Source: Eubacterium sp. | GTDB taxonomy: Bacteria > Bacillota > Clostridia > Lachnospirales > Lachnospiraceae | Length of the DNA stretch: 64,000 nt | NCBI GenBank assembly: GCA_024698585.1 | Contig: JAILRB010000028.1 | Coordinates: 1 to 64,000, forward strand | Direction of reading: 5' to 3' | Shown: piece by piece, positions 38,320 through 48,247 of the stretch | Layout: every line of letters starts with the position of its first letter | Numbering within the stretch: the first letter of the stretch is position 1 | The notes under the pieces: generated by a model | Seen by the model: only the letters and a program-made list of their open reading frames with translations | Database searches by the model: none | What the model was told of the DNA's origin: nothing | Made by a program: the position numbers and the translations under genes

Positions 38320-40896
38320 TTAATAGTTTATGATTTGGTATTGAGGATTCAACCTTGATAAAATTCTTTCGTATAAGTACTGATGTGAGGAAAGACTGTT
38401 CATTTTCTTATTTTGATAGAGATAATTTGCAATCTGATAAACAGTTATTTCCTGAATGTCTCCATAGAGAATGGTTCCATCTTTTTTCTCTAAGTATCCA
38501 CGTATATAAATTGGAGCGTTAAAGAAATTCTTATTCAATGAACCATATTTCATAGTCATCATATATCGGTTTGTTCCAACACTCGTAGAAGTTTCCAGTA
38601 AAGAATCTGTATAGCTTCCGGAAATTCCGGTGCTGGAATCGCTGTAGGAAAATACAGTTTTGTTGGAACTGTTTAAAACCATATCTGAAGTTGCTGCATG
38701 GTCTTTCAACCCGTAAATCAATCCGATTGATTGAACATTCGTCTGGCTACCGGTAATGGTAAAGACTGTTCGGAATCCCTCCACCGAAGGATTAATCTGG
38801 AAGCCTGCAATTTTGATTTCCGGAGTTTCCTCTGTAGTCGGTTCCGGTGTGGTAGTTTCCTCCTTAGTTGTAATTTCTTTTGTGGTTGGTTCCGCAGTAG
38901 TTGGTGCTACCGTGGTGGTTTCTTCACCTTGAACATCCACGTCAAAAGTAACTTTATCGGATTCAAAACCATTTAGTACACCAGACAAGCTTAAGGTATG
39001 ATGTCCCGGTGTGATTCCGGTGTAAGTATATTGTGCCAATACCACATTCTCCCGGAAGACTCCGTCCAGATATACATTATAAGTCTGACCATTCAATGGA
39101 TTTCCCATAACAAAGGTAATACTTCCCGGTGCGTTGCTTGTCACCAAAACCCCGGTTGGTACAACTGGACGTTCCAAAGGTGCGGAAGTGGTTGTTTCCG
39201 TAGGCTTCTCAGTCGTTACTTCATTAGGATTAAATTGTTTCCATACGCCGTTCTGGTAAAGCCAGTTTGCACCACCATCCATGGAGAGTCCTTCCTGCTG
39301 ATCCCCGGGATAGCGGTTGGTAGAACTACTATAGAAAATAACACGAGGAGTTGTGATATTGTCCGGGATTTCGTATTTATAGTAGCCGGTTTTAGAATCG
39401 TATGTCATGGCGACCCCAGGCCATCCTGCATTGGTTGTTCCTTCAATTTGGTCATAGACATAGCAGGAAACCGGAGTGCTCCAACCGGAAGGCAAATCGA
39501 TATATGCCGTATGAGTTGTGGAAGTAATACTATTTTCGTAATCATATACCACAGCAATTCCGGTGCTTCCTACCGTACCGGAAATAGTAGAAGAGGTAAC
39601 CGTAAAGGTGTTTCCTGTGATTTCGTCTTTGTATGTTCCCGGTTCCACTAAAGAACCGCCATTCGGAATGGAAACAGCACCGCTACCGGAACCCATGGCA
39701 ATAACAACACCTTTTTCCCTGCAGACTGCTGCCACATTATTGGAAGAAACAAAATATTCGCTTTGTCCCACCATAGCATTATGGAAGTGATTGATTGCGG
39801 AAACCTCAGCACTCTTAAAATGTGTACTTCCTTTGGCACCCGCCATAATCTGTGTTTTGACCGCAGAAGAAGGACGGGACAAGTATAAGGCAGTGGCCGA
39901 TTGTCTGCTGGCAGCCATTGCGTAGGCACGGTCAATAACATTCTGGGTCATTTCGTTGGAATATCCGGATTCTTTATCATTAGACCAGGTGTCGTGACTT
40001 TCTCCCCAGTAGACCAATTTGTTTGGATGAATTCCTTTGGTGGTCCAGTTTCCGTAACTGGTTGGCGCCTTTCCTTCGTTAAAGGCATTTCTAAGACTCT
40101 GACCGTAGGAACTGTCTGTAACGCTCATATAACTGGTATATTCGCCCATTAATTCATTATTTTTGGAAGCTGTGGAAGCCCCGGGTTCTCCTAAGATTTC
40201 TCCGTAGTGGTAAAGTCCGGAATTCTGACATACCGTAGACCAGAATCCACATCCTTCACTTGAAAGACCGATATGTTTTGCAGCATCCCAACGGATTCCA
40301 TCGACTCCAAGAGATTTTAAATCCAGAATATAGTTTCGAACCAGTTGCTGAACATATTCGTTTTCTGAAGCAATATCCTGCATTCCAAGGTCGCCGTATG
40401 TGACAGCGTAACGGTCGGAATAATTATTGATTTGTCCGTAGGTGTGCCAATATTTGCTGTCTTTCAAATCACTCTGGATATTGGTGTGATTTCCTGCAAG
40501 ATGATTGGCAACAACATCTACAATAACCTTAATTCCGTAACGTTCTGCTTCTGTACATAATTGCTGTAGTTCACTTCGGGTTCCAAGGTCATTGGATGAT
40601 ACAGAAAATCCCAGAGGCTGATAGAGCCAGTACCAGATTCCGGAATTAACACCGGTCTGTGCCGGAGAAGTCTGAATACTGGTAAATCCGGCTTTGGCGA
40701 TGTTTGGTAATTCGGCCTTGATGTCATTGTAAGTCCAGTCAAAGCAATGAAGAATGACGCCGTCCTGAATATTATCCTGCAAACCATAGTTGTTGATGGT
40801 TTCAGCATTTGCCGGAACCACATAAAATTCTTCTGTTACAGAGATACTGCAAAGTAACAGAAGAAGGGACATAATAATACATATTTTTTCTTTCAT
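38320..40896 (-). CDS. Secreted alpha-amylase (GH13) with CBM26-like, Fn3-like and C-terminal modules
   Basis: The 858-residue precursor has a signal peptide (KEKICIIMSLLLLLCSISV). The GH13 domain shows the four conserved regions: VDVVANHLAG, GIRWDAAKHIG (nucleophile Asp), YGEILGE (acid Glu) and GESHDTW (third Asp). IQTSPAQTG near the start resembles B. subtilis AmyE-type (GH13_28) enzymes. It is followed by a CBM26-like starch-binding segment ending GGANWLYQNGVWKQF, an Fn3-like module (about residues 575-655), a Thr/Glu/Pro linker and a 165-residue C-terminal module that resembles the end of the GH81 protein. It should cut starch or glycogen outside the cell. It is a single gene; no clear promoter is named here. 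Confidence 0.94.
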   Translation of the reverse strand: MKEKICIIMSLLLLLCSISVTEEFYVVPANAETINNYGLQDNIQDGVILHCFDWTYNDIKAELPNIAKAGFTSIQTSPAQTGVNSGIWYWLYQPLGFSVSSNDLGTRSELQQLCTEAERYGIKVIVDVVANHLAGNHTNIQSDLKDSKYWHTYGQINNYSDRYAVTYGDLGMQDIASENEYVQQLVRNYILDLKSLGVDGIRWDAAKHIGLSSEGCGFWSTVCQNSGLYHYGEILGEPGASTASKNNELMGEYTSYMSVTDSSYGQSLRNAFNEGKAPTSYGNWTTKGIHPNKLVYWGESHDTWSNDKESGYSNEMTQNVIDRAYAMAASRQSATALYLSRPSSAVKTQIMAGAKGSTHFKSAEVSAINHFHNAMVGQSEYFVSSNNVAAVCREKGVVIAMGSGSGAVSIPNGGSLVEPGTYKDEITGNTFTVTSSTISGTVGSTGIAVVYDYENSITSTTHTAYIDLPSGWSTPVSCYVYDQIEGTTNAGWPGVAMTYDSKTGYYKYEIPDNITTPRVIFYSSSTNRYPGDQQEGLSMDGGANWLYQNGVWKQFNPNEVTTEKPTETTTSAPLERPVVPTGVLVTSNAPGSITFVMGNPLNGQTYNVYLDGVFRENVVLAQYTYTGITPGHHTLSLSGVLNGFESDKVTFDVDVQGEETTTVAPTTAEPTTKEITTKEETTTPEPTTEETPEIKIAGFQINPSVEGFRTVFTITGSQTNVQSIGLIYGLKDHAATSDMVLNSSNKTVFSYSDSSTGISGSYTDSLLETSTSVGTNRYMMTMKYGSLNKNFFNAPIYIRGYLEKKDGTILYGDIQEITVYQIANYLYQNKKMNSLSSHQYLYERILSRLNPQYQIINY

Positions 40897-41060
40897 TTTT
40901 TCTCCTTTTCCTACATTTTCGTGCGTTATTTTATTGGTTCTATTCTATCAAAAAAATGACGAAACAGATGGAAAATAGAAAAATGAGTACTAAAAAGAAA
41001 TATGGAAACCAGCGAAAGATTTCTCAGAGAATGGAGCCCGTGATAAGGGATAGATTTTAT

Positions 41061-41089
41061 TTGTATAAATATAAGAAATGTGTTATGAT
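41061..41089 (+). promoter_or_regulatory. Promoter of ruvAB
   Basis: TTGTAT (41061-41066), 17 bases, TATGAT (41084-41089), 67 bases before the ruvA start. The rest of the 260-base gap between the amylase and ruvA shows no gene. Confidence 0.65.
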
Positions 41090-41156
41090 ACGAGGGAAAC
41101 ATTTGTTCTGCTTTGGGCGCTTGTTTTAAAGACAATCATATGAAATGGAGTTAATT

Positions 41157-41756
41157 ATGATTTCCTACATAAAAGGTATTATAGAAGAAATTGAATTGGA
41201 TCAGGTCATTGTGGATCATGAGGGAATAGGATATAACATTTTTATGCCACAGTCTGATTTGGAAATTTTAGGAATTGGGGAAGAAGTGAAAATTCATACG
41301 TATCTCAGCGTCCGTGAGGATGCCATACAATTATTTGGATTTTTATCGAGAGAATCACTGAAACTTTATAAAATGCTGTTGGGAGTCAGCGGGGTAGGAC
41401 CGAAAGGTGGTTTGGCAATTATTTCTGCCTGCCCGGGTGACAGTTTACAAATGGCAATTATTTCCGGGGATTCTAAAGCCATTGCAAAGGCACAGGGAAT
41501 TGGAAATAAAACGGCACAGAAAGTGATTCTAGAATTAAAAGATAAGATTTCCATTGAAGAAGTGATTGCTTCTCCTGGAACGGAAACATTTGGAAAAAAT
41601 ACTGCGTCTTCTGCACAGACAGATGCCATCGAGGCATTAACGTCCTTAGGATATTCCCAGACGGCGGCATTCCAGGCGGTGAAAAGTGTTCCGAATTCCG
41701 AAACAATGGATGTGGAGGAACTTTTAAAACTTGCATTGAAAAATATTGCTTTATAA
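41157..41756 (+). CDS. ruvA: Holliday junction branch migration protein RuvA
   Basis: The 199-residue DNA-binding subunit holds the Holliday junction in a square form for RuvB. It has the N-terminal OB fold (MISYIKGIIEEIELDQVIVD), helix-hairpin-helix segments LLGVSGVGPKGGLAII and AKAQGIGNKTAQKVILELKD, and the small C-terminal domain that contacts RuvB (TDAIEALTSLGYSQTAAFQAV). The start at 41157 has GGAG 6 bases upstream. ruvB follows after 24 bases. Confidence 0.97.
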   Translation: MISYIKGIIEEIELDQVIVDHEGIGYNIFMPQSDLEILGIGEEVKIHTYLSVREDAIQLFGFLSRESLKLYKMLLGVSGVGPKGGLAIISACPGDSLQMAIISGDSKAIAKAQGIGNKTAQKVILELKDKISIEEVIASPGTETFGKNTASSAQTDAIEALTSLGYSQTAAFQAVKSVPNSETMDVEELLKLALKNIAL

Positions 41757-41780
41757 AAAATGAAAATCAGAGGTTGATTT

Positions 41781-42779
41781 ATGACAAAGAGAATTATTCA
41801 GACAGAAGCTATGACCGAGGATAAAATTATTGAAAATGGGTTGAGACCTAGCCGGTTGAGTCAGTATGTCGGACAGGAAAAAGTGAAGAATAATTTAAAG
41901 ATATTTATTGAAGCAGCAAAAACCAGAGGAGAGTCTTTGGATCATGTTCTGTTTTACGGTCCGCCCGGATTAGGAAAGACCACATTGGCTACCATAATCG
42001 CAGAAGAGATGGGAGTGAATATTAAAACGACATCCGGTCCTGCCATTGAGAAACCAGGGGAAATGGCTGCAATTTTAAACAATCTGGCACCGGGAGACGT
42101 GTTGTTCATCGATGAGATTCATCGACTGAACCGACAGGTGGAAGAGGTCTTGTATCCAGCTATGGAAGATTATTCCATTGATATCATGATTGGAAAAGGA
42201 CAGGCTGCTCGTTCCATTCGTCTCGATATTCCGCAGTTTACCTTGGTTGGTGCCACCACTAGAGCGGGACTTTTGACTGCACCGCTGAGAGACCGATTTG
42301 GAGTCATTAATAAACTGGAATTCTATACTGTGGCTGAATTAAAACAGATTATTCTGCGTTCTGCAGAAGTGTTAGGAGTAGAAATACAGGAAAAAGGCGC
42401 TGAAGAAATGGCGAGACGTTCCAGGGGGACGCCACGTCTTGCAAATCGTCTTTTAAAAAGAGTAAGAGATTTTGCAGAAGTGCGTTATGATGGTGTGATC
42501 ACAGAAGAAGTGGCAAAAACCGCATTGGATTTACTGGAAGTGGATAAATTAGGTTTAGATAAGGGCGACCGTAGCATCCTGGAAACGATTATTTTTAAAT
42601 TTGCGGGGGGACCGGTTGGCCTGGATACTCTGGCGGCTGCGTTAGGGGAAGATTCAGGAACGATTGAAGATGTGTATGAGCCATATCTATTACAGAATGG
42701 ACTGATTCAAAGAACACCGAAAGGAAGGATTGCCACCTTACGTGCCTTTGAGCATCTAGGTGTTGAAAAAGAAGAATAA
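41781..42779 (+). CDS. ruvB: Holliday junction branch migration helicase RuvB
   Basis: The 332-residue AAA+ motor drives branch migration with RuvA. It shows [16 protein letters not shown] near the start, Walker [10 protein letters not shown], Walker [16 protein letters not shown], the sensor region [19 protein letters not shown], and a C-terminal winged helix with [16 protein letters not shown]. Length and motifs are standard. GAGGTTGATTT precedes the start. No ruvC is present, as is common in Firmicutes. Confidence 0.98.
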   Translation: MTKRIIQTEAMTEDKIIENGLRPSRLSQYVGQEKVKNNLKIFIEAAKTRGESLDHVLFYGPPGLGKTTLATIIAEEMGVNIKTTSGPAIEKPGEMAAILNNLAPGDVLFIDEIHRLNRQVEEVLYPAMEDYSIDIMIGKGQAARSIRLDIPQFTLVGATTRAGLLTAPLRDRFGVINKLEFYTVAELKQIILRSAEVLGVEIQEKGAEEMARRSRGTPRLANRLLKRVRDFAEVRYDGVITEEVAKTALDLLEVDKLGLDKGDRSILETIIFKFAGGPVGLDTLAAALGEDSGTIEDVYEPYLLQNGLIQRTPKGRIATLRAFEHLGVEKEE

Positions 42780-42827
42780 AAATGGTAAACTTATTATTAT
42801 CATAAAATTATAAAGGAGAATGGAAAA

Positions 42828-44135
42828 ATGAGAAAAATTTCAAAGAAATTAGTCGCTGTTGCTGTATCCGCAACTATGATCGTTGGTTCAGCAATGTCTG
42901 TTTCTGCGGCTGTAAGTACAGGAACTGATGTGGTTTCCACAGGAAAGGCTTGGTCTGGTTATTCTATTTATACACATGAAGATCATGTGGCAGGTGAATC
43001 AAAGGCGAAAAAGAATATCTGCTGGTATCATAGCCTTCTTAATACTGGAAATACTTTAACAGATCAGCATTATGTAGGCGATAAGGTTACAGATGCTCAG
43101 TTAAAAGCATTAAATGATGCGATTAAAGAAAATAACAAGAAGAAAGGAACCAGTGATCCTACTGTTTCTAAACATGCAGATACATGGGGAGTTCAGGATT
43201 CACATAAATGTTTTGGTGAAAATGCAAGCATCACTGCTAAATCTGCTAATGGATTCACAATGAACGTAGTAAGTACTGGATGGAGTGCTACATGGACTCC
43301 AATGGGAACTGTTGCACAGTCTAACCCATGGGGCGTTACAGCTACTAAGATTATTAATGTTGACAGAGGTCGTACATATAATGTATCTTTCAAAATTAAG
43401 AGCACATTAAAGAATGAATTGGAAAAAGAAGTAGAACGTAAGGATAAAACATACTACAACGAAGGAACAGGAAAGTTCAATTATATTAAGCATGTTCACT
43501 TTAAGATGTATGATGACACAGATGCAGACGGAGCTGCTTTAAAACTTAAAGGCTTAAAGGCTACTCAGGCTGGAAAGAGTGTTGTTGAAACTAATAAGAC
43601 TGTATTAAAAGATTTCTCTAGCTTCGTTAAGTTAGACAGCAGCAATACAGCTGGTGACGGCTGGGTTAATGTAACATTCAGCGTTAAGATTCCAAGTTCT
43701 GTTGCTACATATCAGGCTAAGAGAAAACAGGCGACTGTTGGATTTAAATTTGCATTCGGTGCATTCTTAAAAGAATATATTAATGAAAATAACATGTCCG
43801 GAACAATTGAAGTAAAAGACATGAAGGTTGTTGCAGGTGCACAGGGTCCTGTTGCTCCAGCTACAGTTAAGGTTAAGAAAATTAAGAAAACATCTGTAAA
43901 GATTTCTTTCAAGAAGGGAATCTCCGCTAAGAAGTATGAAGTTCAGTATGGAACAAAATACGATAAAGAAAAGAACAAAATCAAAGGTGGAAAAGTATTA
44001 AAGGCTACAAAGAAGAAATCTGTTACAATTAAGAAATTAAAATCTAACAAGAAATACTTCATCCGTGTTCGTAGTGTAAACGGAAAGCAGAAGAGTGATT
44101 GGAGTAAGGTTGTTAAGGCTAAAACTAAGAAATAA
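42828..44135 (+). CDS. Secreted protein with jelly-roll-like domain and basic Fn3 module, function unknown
   Basis: The 435-residue precursor has a signal peptide (KKLVAVAVSATMIVGSAMSVSAA). The middle part (about residues 30-345) is unknown to me. It contains WSGYSIYTHEDH and ICWYHSLLNTG, followed by a beta-rich stretch (VDRGRTYNVSFKIKSTL, WVNVTFSVKIPSS, GTIEVKDMKVV) that looks like a carbohydrate-binding jelly roll. The last 85 residues are a very Lys-rich Fn3 module ending SDWSKVVKAKTKK. No catalytic motif stands out. Its codon choice looks as even and AT-ending as that of groEL, hinting at good expression, though I did not measure it. AAGGAGAATGG precedes the start. It lies directly after ruvB, but its role is unrelated. 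Confidence 0.7.
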   Translation: MRKISKKLVAVAVSATMIVGSAMSVSAAVSTGTDVVSTGKAWSGYSIYTHEDHVAGESKAKKNICWYHSLLNTGNTLTDQHYVGDKVTDAQLKALNDAIKENNKKKGTSDPTVSKHADTWGVQDSHKCFGENASITAKSANGFTMNVVSTGWSATWTPMGTVAQSNPWGVTATKIINVDRGRTYNVSFKIKSTLKNELEKEVERKDKTYYNEGTGKFNYIKHVHFKMYDDTDADGAALKLKGLKATQAGKSVVETNKTVLKDFSSFVKLDSSNTAGDGWVNVTFSVKIPSSVATYQAKRKQATVGFKFAFGAFLKEYINENNMSGTIEVKDMKVVAGAQGPVAPATVKVKKIKKTSVKISFKKGISAKKYEVQYGTKYDKEKNKIKGGKVLKATKKKSVTIKKLKSNKKYFIRVRSVNGKQKSDWSKVVKAKTKK

Positions 44136-44173
44136 TTGATTGTACGTTAATATCGAGAAACAAGGAGAAAAAG

Positions 44174-44572
44174 ATGTCATCGAAGAATTATATCGACGTA
44201 ATTATTGACGGGAAAATTTATAATATCGGAGGCTTTGAAAGCGAAGCATATTTGCAGAAAGTAGCTTCATACATTAATAATATGATTATGGAGTTTAAGC
44301 AAAATGACAGCTATCGGATGCAGAAGATGGACATGCAGAGAATTCTTCTTGAAATCAATATAGCGAATGATTACTTTAAAGCAAAAAAACAAGCTGATTT
44401 GTTGGAAAGTGATTTGGAAATCAAAGAAAAAGAAGTTTATGATTTAAAGCATGAACTGATTATTTCCGATTCTAAGGCTGAAACAGCAAAGAAAGAATTG
44501 GAGGAAGCTTTGGAAAAGATCAAATCACTGGAAAAAGAAGTTGTAAAACTTCAAGCAAAAATCAAGAAATAA
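44174..44572 (+). CDS. zapA: Cell division protein ZapA
   Basis: The 132-residue protein fits ZapA, which cross-links FtsZ filaments. The N-terminal globular part contains VIIDGKIYNIGGFESEAYLQKVASYIN, and the rest is a coiled coil (QADLLESDLEIKEKEVYDLKHEL and following heptads). CAAGGAGAAAAAG precedes the start. In many Clostridia zapA stands upstream of a U32-family gene, as here. Confidence 0.88.
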   Translation: MSSKNYIDVIIDGKIYNIGGFESEAYLQKVASYINNMIMEFKQNDSYRMQKMDMQRILLEINIANDYFKAKKQADLLESDLEIKEKEVYDLKHELIISDSKAETAKKELEEALEKIKSLEKEVVKLQAKIKK

Positions 44573-44576
44573 ATGT

Positions 44577-44606
44577 AAGCGATCAGGTATTTTTGCCTGG
44601 TCGCTT
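44577..44606 (+). terminator. Possible terminator after zapA
   Basis: AAGCGATCAGG and CCTGGTCGCTT pair with one G-U, around an 8-base loop. The T run afterwards (AATCTTTGTTT) is weak. Confidence 0.6.
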
Positions 44607-44665
44607 AATCTTTGTTTTAGGATTGAAATTGATAAATTTTGGACTGTTTGATTGAGGATATGAAT

Positions 44666-46843
44666 ATGAAAGTTGAGTTATTAGCTCCAGGTGGCAGTTA
44701 TGAAAGTGTCATTGCTGCACTGAATGCCGGTGCAGATGCTGTATATACTGGCGGAGAATTGTTTGGAGCCCGAGCCAGTGCAAACAATTTATCCATGGAA
44801 GAATTGTTGGATGTTATTGCATATGCACACCTACATCACAAAAAAATATATTTAACAATTAATACTTTACTTAAAAATAAAGAAATTAAAGAGCGGTTAT
44901 TTGACTTTCTAAAACCGTTATATGAGGCAGGATTGGATGCAGTCATCGTTCAGGATTATGGAGTACTTCGATATGTACACCAGTCCTTTCCGGATTTACC
45001 GATTCATGCCAGTACTCAGATGACCATTATGGGATATCGAACCGCGGAAGACTTAAAAAAGTATGGCGTTACCAGAATTGTTACTCCGAGAGAATTATCT
45101 TTCGGAGAAATAAAAAATATTTATGATAAGACTCATATGGAAATTGAAAGTTTCGTTCATGGGGCATTGTGTTATTGTTACTCAGGTCAATGTATGATGA
45201 GTAGCTTTATAGGAGGACGAAGTGGAAATCGAGGTCGTTGTGCACAACCTTGCAGAATGGAGTATGATTTACGAAAAGATTCTAAAACGATAAATCAAAA
45301 AAATGAAAAATATATCATCAGTCCAAAAGATATTTGTACAATAGAGATTCTTCCTAAAATTATTGAATCCGGTGTTTATTCGTTGAAAATTGAAGGTCGA
45401 ATGAAAAAACTGGAATATATTGCCGGTGTTGTTGAGATATACCGAAAATATTTAGATTTATATCTGGAAGATTCGGAACATTATCAGGTGTCAAGGGATG
45501 ATTATGAAAAATTGCTGAGCCTTTTTCAACGGAATGGATTCAGTGAAAGCTATTATAATCAGCATAATGGCAGAAATATGATTTCCTTGAAAAAGGTCGA
45601 GTTTCGAAAAGAAAATGAAAGCTACACGGAATATTTAAAGAAAGAATATTCCGGAAAGAAATTAAAGGAACCATTAAATATTTCTGTTTACTGTAGAAAA
45701 GGAGAGCCTTTATCTATTCAGACGAAAATTGGTCTGGAAACGGAACCGTACGAAAAAGAAATCATCGTCTGTGGTGCTCAGCCGGAAACTGCTGAAAAGA
45801 AGCCGTTAGATGAAGAGACCTTACGAAAACAAATCGCAAAATTAGGAAATACAGATTTTGTGGCTAAAAAAATCGAAATACAAATGGATGAAGATGTTTT
45901 TTTACCGATTGGCGAAATAAAAGAACTTCGTCGAACGTTTATAAAACAGATAGAACAGGAAATTCTTGGTCAGTTTCAAAAACAAAATGCTGTTCCAATG
46001 AATTCTGAAAGAAAGCCGGTAAAAACGGTAATATCCAAAGAGACCAGTGTGAGTGCGACTGTTTGGAACAGGGAACAGTTTCAGGCGGTATTGGATTATG
46101 ATTTTCTAAAGACTATTTATTTGGAAGCAGCACAGTTTTCTTTGGAAAATATGAAAGCATGTATTACTTTGGGAAAGAAGCAGAACCGGAAAATATTTCT
46201 GGCTTTGCCGTATGTATTCCGAATGAAGAATGAACAATTCTTTGAGAAGAGATATTTCAATCTTCTTAGTCAGGTAGATGGAGTCTTGATTCGAAATATC
46301 GAAGAATATTATTGGATTCAGGAACAATCGTTGAATCTTGAAATTCGTTTTGACTATAATATCTATATGATGAATGATTTTGCTACGGACTTTTATGAAC
46401 AGTTTCAGGGAACTACAACGTTGCCGGTGGAATTGAATGCAAAGGAATTGAGAAATCTAAACTGTCAGGATAGCGAAATGATCATTTATGGATTTATTCC
46501 GTTGATGATTTCCGCAGGATGCGGCTTGAAAACATTAAATCAATGTGATAAAAATAATCAAAGATACGAACTAAAGGATCGGAAAGGAAATTTATTTACG
46601 GTACAGTGTGTTTGTGATTATTGCTATAATTTAATGTTGAATTGCAAGGCACTATCCTTATTTAAATTTGCAGAAGAACTAAAAGGAATGTCCGTTTCTT
46701 CATTTCGGGTTTCGTTTACAACGGAATCAAAGAATGAGGTTTGCGAAATTATGGAGAAAGCAGAACAGGCTCTGATTCAGAATCAGAAAATTCAGGAAGA
46801 TGAAAATACAACAAGGGGGCACTATACCAGAGGCGTCCTGTAA
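44666..46843 (+). CDS. U32-family protein with DUF3656-like C-terminus (RlhA/TrhP-type RNA hydroxylase)
   Basis: The 725-residue protein has the U32 domain with the signature ESFVHGALCYCYSGQCMMSS and the later Cys-rich RGRCAQPCRMEYD. Members once called collagenase-like peptidases are now known as RNA hydroxylation factors: TrhP for tRNA uridine 34 and RlhA for 23S rRNA cytidine 2501 in E. coli. The long C-terminal part (about residues 400-725) fits the two-part architecture of RlhA/YdcP better than the shorter TrhP. Cys residues in CVCDYCYNLMLNCKAL may add to a cluster site. The start at 44666 is chosen because GAGG lies 8 bases upstream; the ATG at 44660 is too close to it. Which RNA it acts on is not readable. 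Confidence 0.85.
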   Translation: MKVELLAPGGSYESVIAALNAGADAVYTGGELFGARASANNLSMEELLDVIAYAHLHHKKIYLTINTLLKNKEIKERLFDFLKPLYEAGLDAVIVQDYGVLRYVHQSFPDLPIHASTQMTIMGYRTAEDLKKYGVTRIVTPRELSFGEIKNIYDKTHMEIESFVHGALCYCYSGQCMMSSFIGGRSGNRGRCAQPCRMEYDLRKDSKTINQKNEKYIISPKDICTIEILPKIIESGVYSLKIEGRMKKLEYIAGVVEIYRKYLDLYLEDSEHYQVSRDDYEKLLSLFQRNGFSESYYNQHNGRNMISLKKVEFRKENESYTEYLKKEYSGKKLKEPLNISVYCRKGEPLSIQTKIGLETEPYEKEIIVCGAQPETAEKKPLDEETLRKQIAKLGNTDFVAKKIEIQMDEDVFLPIGEIKELRRTFIKQIEQEILGQFQKQNAVPMNSERKPVKTVISKETSVSATVWNREQFQAVLDYDFLKTIYLEAAQFSLENMKACITLGKKQNRKIFLALPYVFRMKNEQFFEKRYFNLLSQVDGVLIRNIEEYYWIQEQSLNLEIRFDYNIYMMNDFATDFYEQFQGTTTLPVELNAKELRNLNCQDSEMIIYGFIPLMISAGCGLKTLNQCDKNNQRYELKDRKGNLFTVQCVCDYCYNLMLNCKALSLFKFAEELKGMSVSSFRVSFTTESKNEVCEIMEKAEQALIQNQKIQEDENTTRGHYTRGVL

Positions 46844-46858
46844 ATAATGGAGAAGAAT

Positions 46859-48247
46859 ATGGAAACTTTTATTAATGTGATTTCAAAATATTTATTTATC
46901 GTCCTCATGTTTTTTTATACATGGGAATCTTTTAGTGCTTTGCGGCATAAAAGACCGGAAGATAAAGCTGGCATTTTCCAGCGACAGAATGCGGCAATAT
47001 TTCTGACGTATCTGTTGGGGATTTTTTTGGTATATATGAATCAGACGGACACCAGTGAGTTAAATGTCATTATTTTAGGCGGTGTACAGTTATGTTATCT
47101 GATTATTGTTTTAGGGGTATTTCCGATTATTTATCCGAATATCAATAAAGCTATTTTAAGTAATATGTGTATGTTATTGACCATTGGCTTTATCGTTCTT
47201 GCAAGATTGGGAATGGAACGAAGCATTATGCAGTTCATGATTGTATCGGTTATGACCATTTTCTCCTTGATGGTTCCGTTCTTTATGAGCCGGTTCGAAT
47301 GGTGGAAGAACCTGACATGGGTTTATTGTTTTGTGGGAATCGGTTTGTTAGTAGCGGTTATTATTCTTGGATCTATGATTAACGGTGCAAGACTTTATAT
47401 CATCATTAGTGGTGTGCGAATTCAGCCATCTGAATTTGTAAAGATTATATTTGTATTTTTTGTTGCAGCGGTATTAGGTGAAACCGCTAATTTGAAACAG
47501 GTGTTTGTTTCTGCAATTTTTGCAGGAATCTATGTAATTATTCTTGTATTTTCCACGGATTTGGGAAGTGCCTTGATTTTTTTTACAATGTATCTGTTTA
47601 TGGTTTATGTTGCTTCCAGAAAATCAATTTATCTGTTTTTGGGAGGCGGCGGAATGGCTGTGGCATCTTATGTAGCGTATCATCTGTTCCCGCATATTCA
47701 GGTTCGTGTTCAAGCATGGCAGAATCCGTTGGCAGAAGAAACTGTTAACGGATCCAGTCATCAGGTGGCCCAGTCCTTATTTGCTTTAGGAAGTGGAGGA
47801 TTATCCGGTACCGGGTTATATCAGGGATTTCCGAAAAAAGTTCCTTTGGTAGAAAATGACTTTATTTTCTCAGCAATCGGTGAGGAGTTTGGTGCCATTT
47901 TTGCAGGACTTTTAATTCTTGTATGTTTAAGTTGTTTTATTGAATTTTTGGCGACGGGAATGGAACAGGAAAGCACATTTAATCGTCTTGTGTGTGTAGG
48001 ATTAGGTGTTGGATATGCAATTCAGGTAATCCTGACCGTTGGTGGTGCAATTAATATGATACCATCTACTGGTGTAACGCTTCCATTAATCAGTAGTGGT
48101 AGAAGTTCCATTGTCAGCATCCTTTTAGTCTTTTCGATTATTCAGGGCCTGGCAATTGTCGGAAGTAAGAAAAAAACACCAAAACAACGTAAAAAACCAA
48201 TGAAAGGAGAACGTTATGTCTCGACAGAATTACAAGAAAGATATTAA
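46859..48247 (+). CDS. FtsW/RodA/SpoVE-family peptidoglycan glycosyltransferase
   Basis: The 462-residue membrane protein of the SEDS family polymerises peptidoglycan with a partner transpeptidase. About ten hydrophobic helices are visible. The conserved loop ...GSGGLSGTGLYQGFPKKVPLVENDFIFSAIGEEFG and the SSGRSSIVSILLVFSIIQG end segment identify the family. The ATG at 46859 has TGGAG upstream. The next gene, a class B penicillin-binding protein, overlaps it by 32 bases, which is the usual SEDS-PBP pairing. Whether it serves division, elongation or sporulation cannot be decided from sequence; zapA nearby hints at cell-cycle work. Confidence 0.9.
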   Translation: METFINVISKYLFIVLMFFYTWESFSALRHKRPEDKAGIFQRQNAAIFLTYLLGIFLVYMNQTDTSELNVIILGGVQLCYLIIVLGVFPIIYPNINKAILSNMCMLLTIGFIVLARLGMERSIMQFMIVSVMTIFSLMVPFFMSRFEWWKNLTWVYCFVGIGLLVAVIILGSMINGARLYIIISGVRIQPSEFVKIIFVFFVAAVLGETANLKQVFVSAIFAGIYVIILVFSTDLGSALIFFTMYLFMVYVASRKSIYLFLGGGGMAVASYVAYHLFPHIQVRVQAWQNPLAEETVNGSSHQVAQSLFALGSGGLSGTGLYQGFPKKVPLVENDFIFSAIGEEFGAIFAGLLILVCLSCFIEFLATGMEQESTFNRLVCVGLGVGYAIQVILTVGGAINMIPSTGVTLPLISSGRSSIVSILLVFSIIQGLAIVGSKKKTPKQRKKPMKGERYVSTELQERY

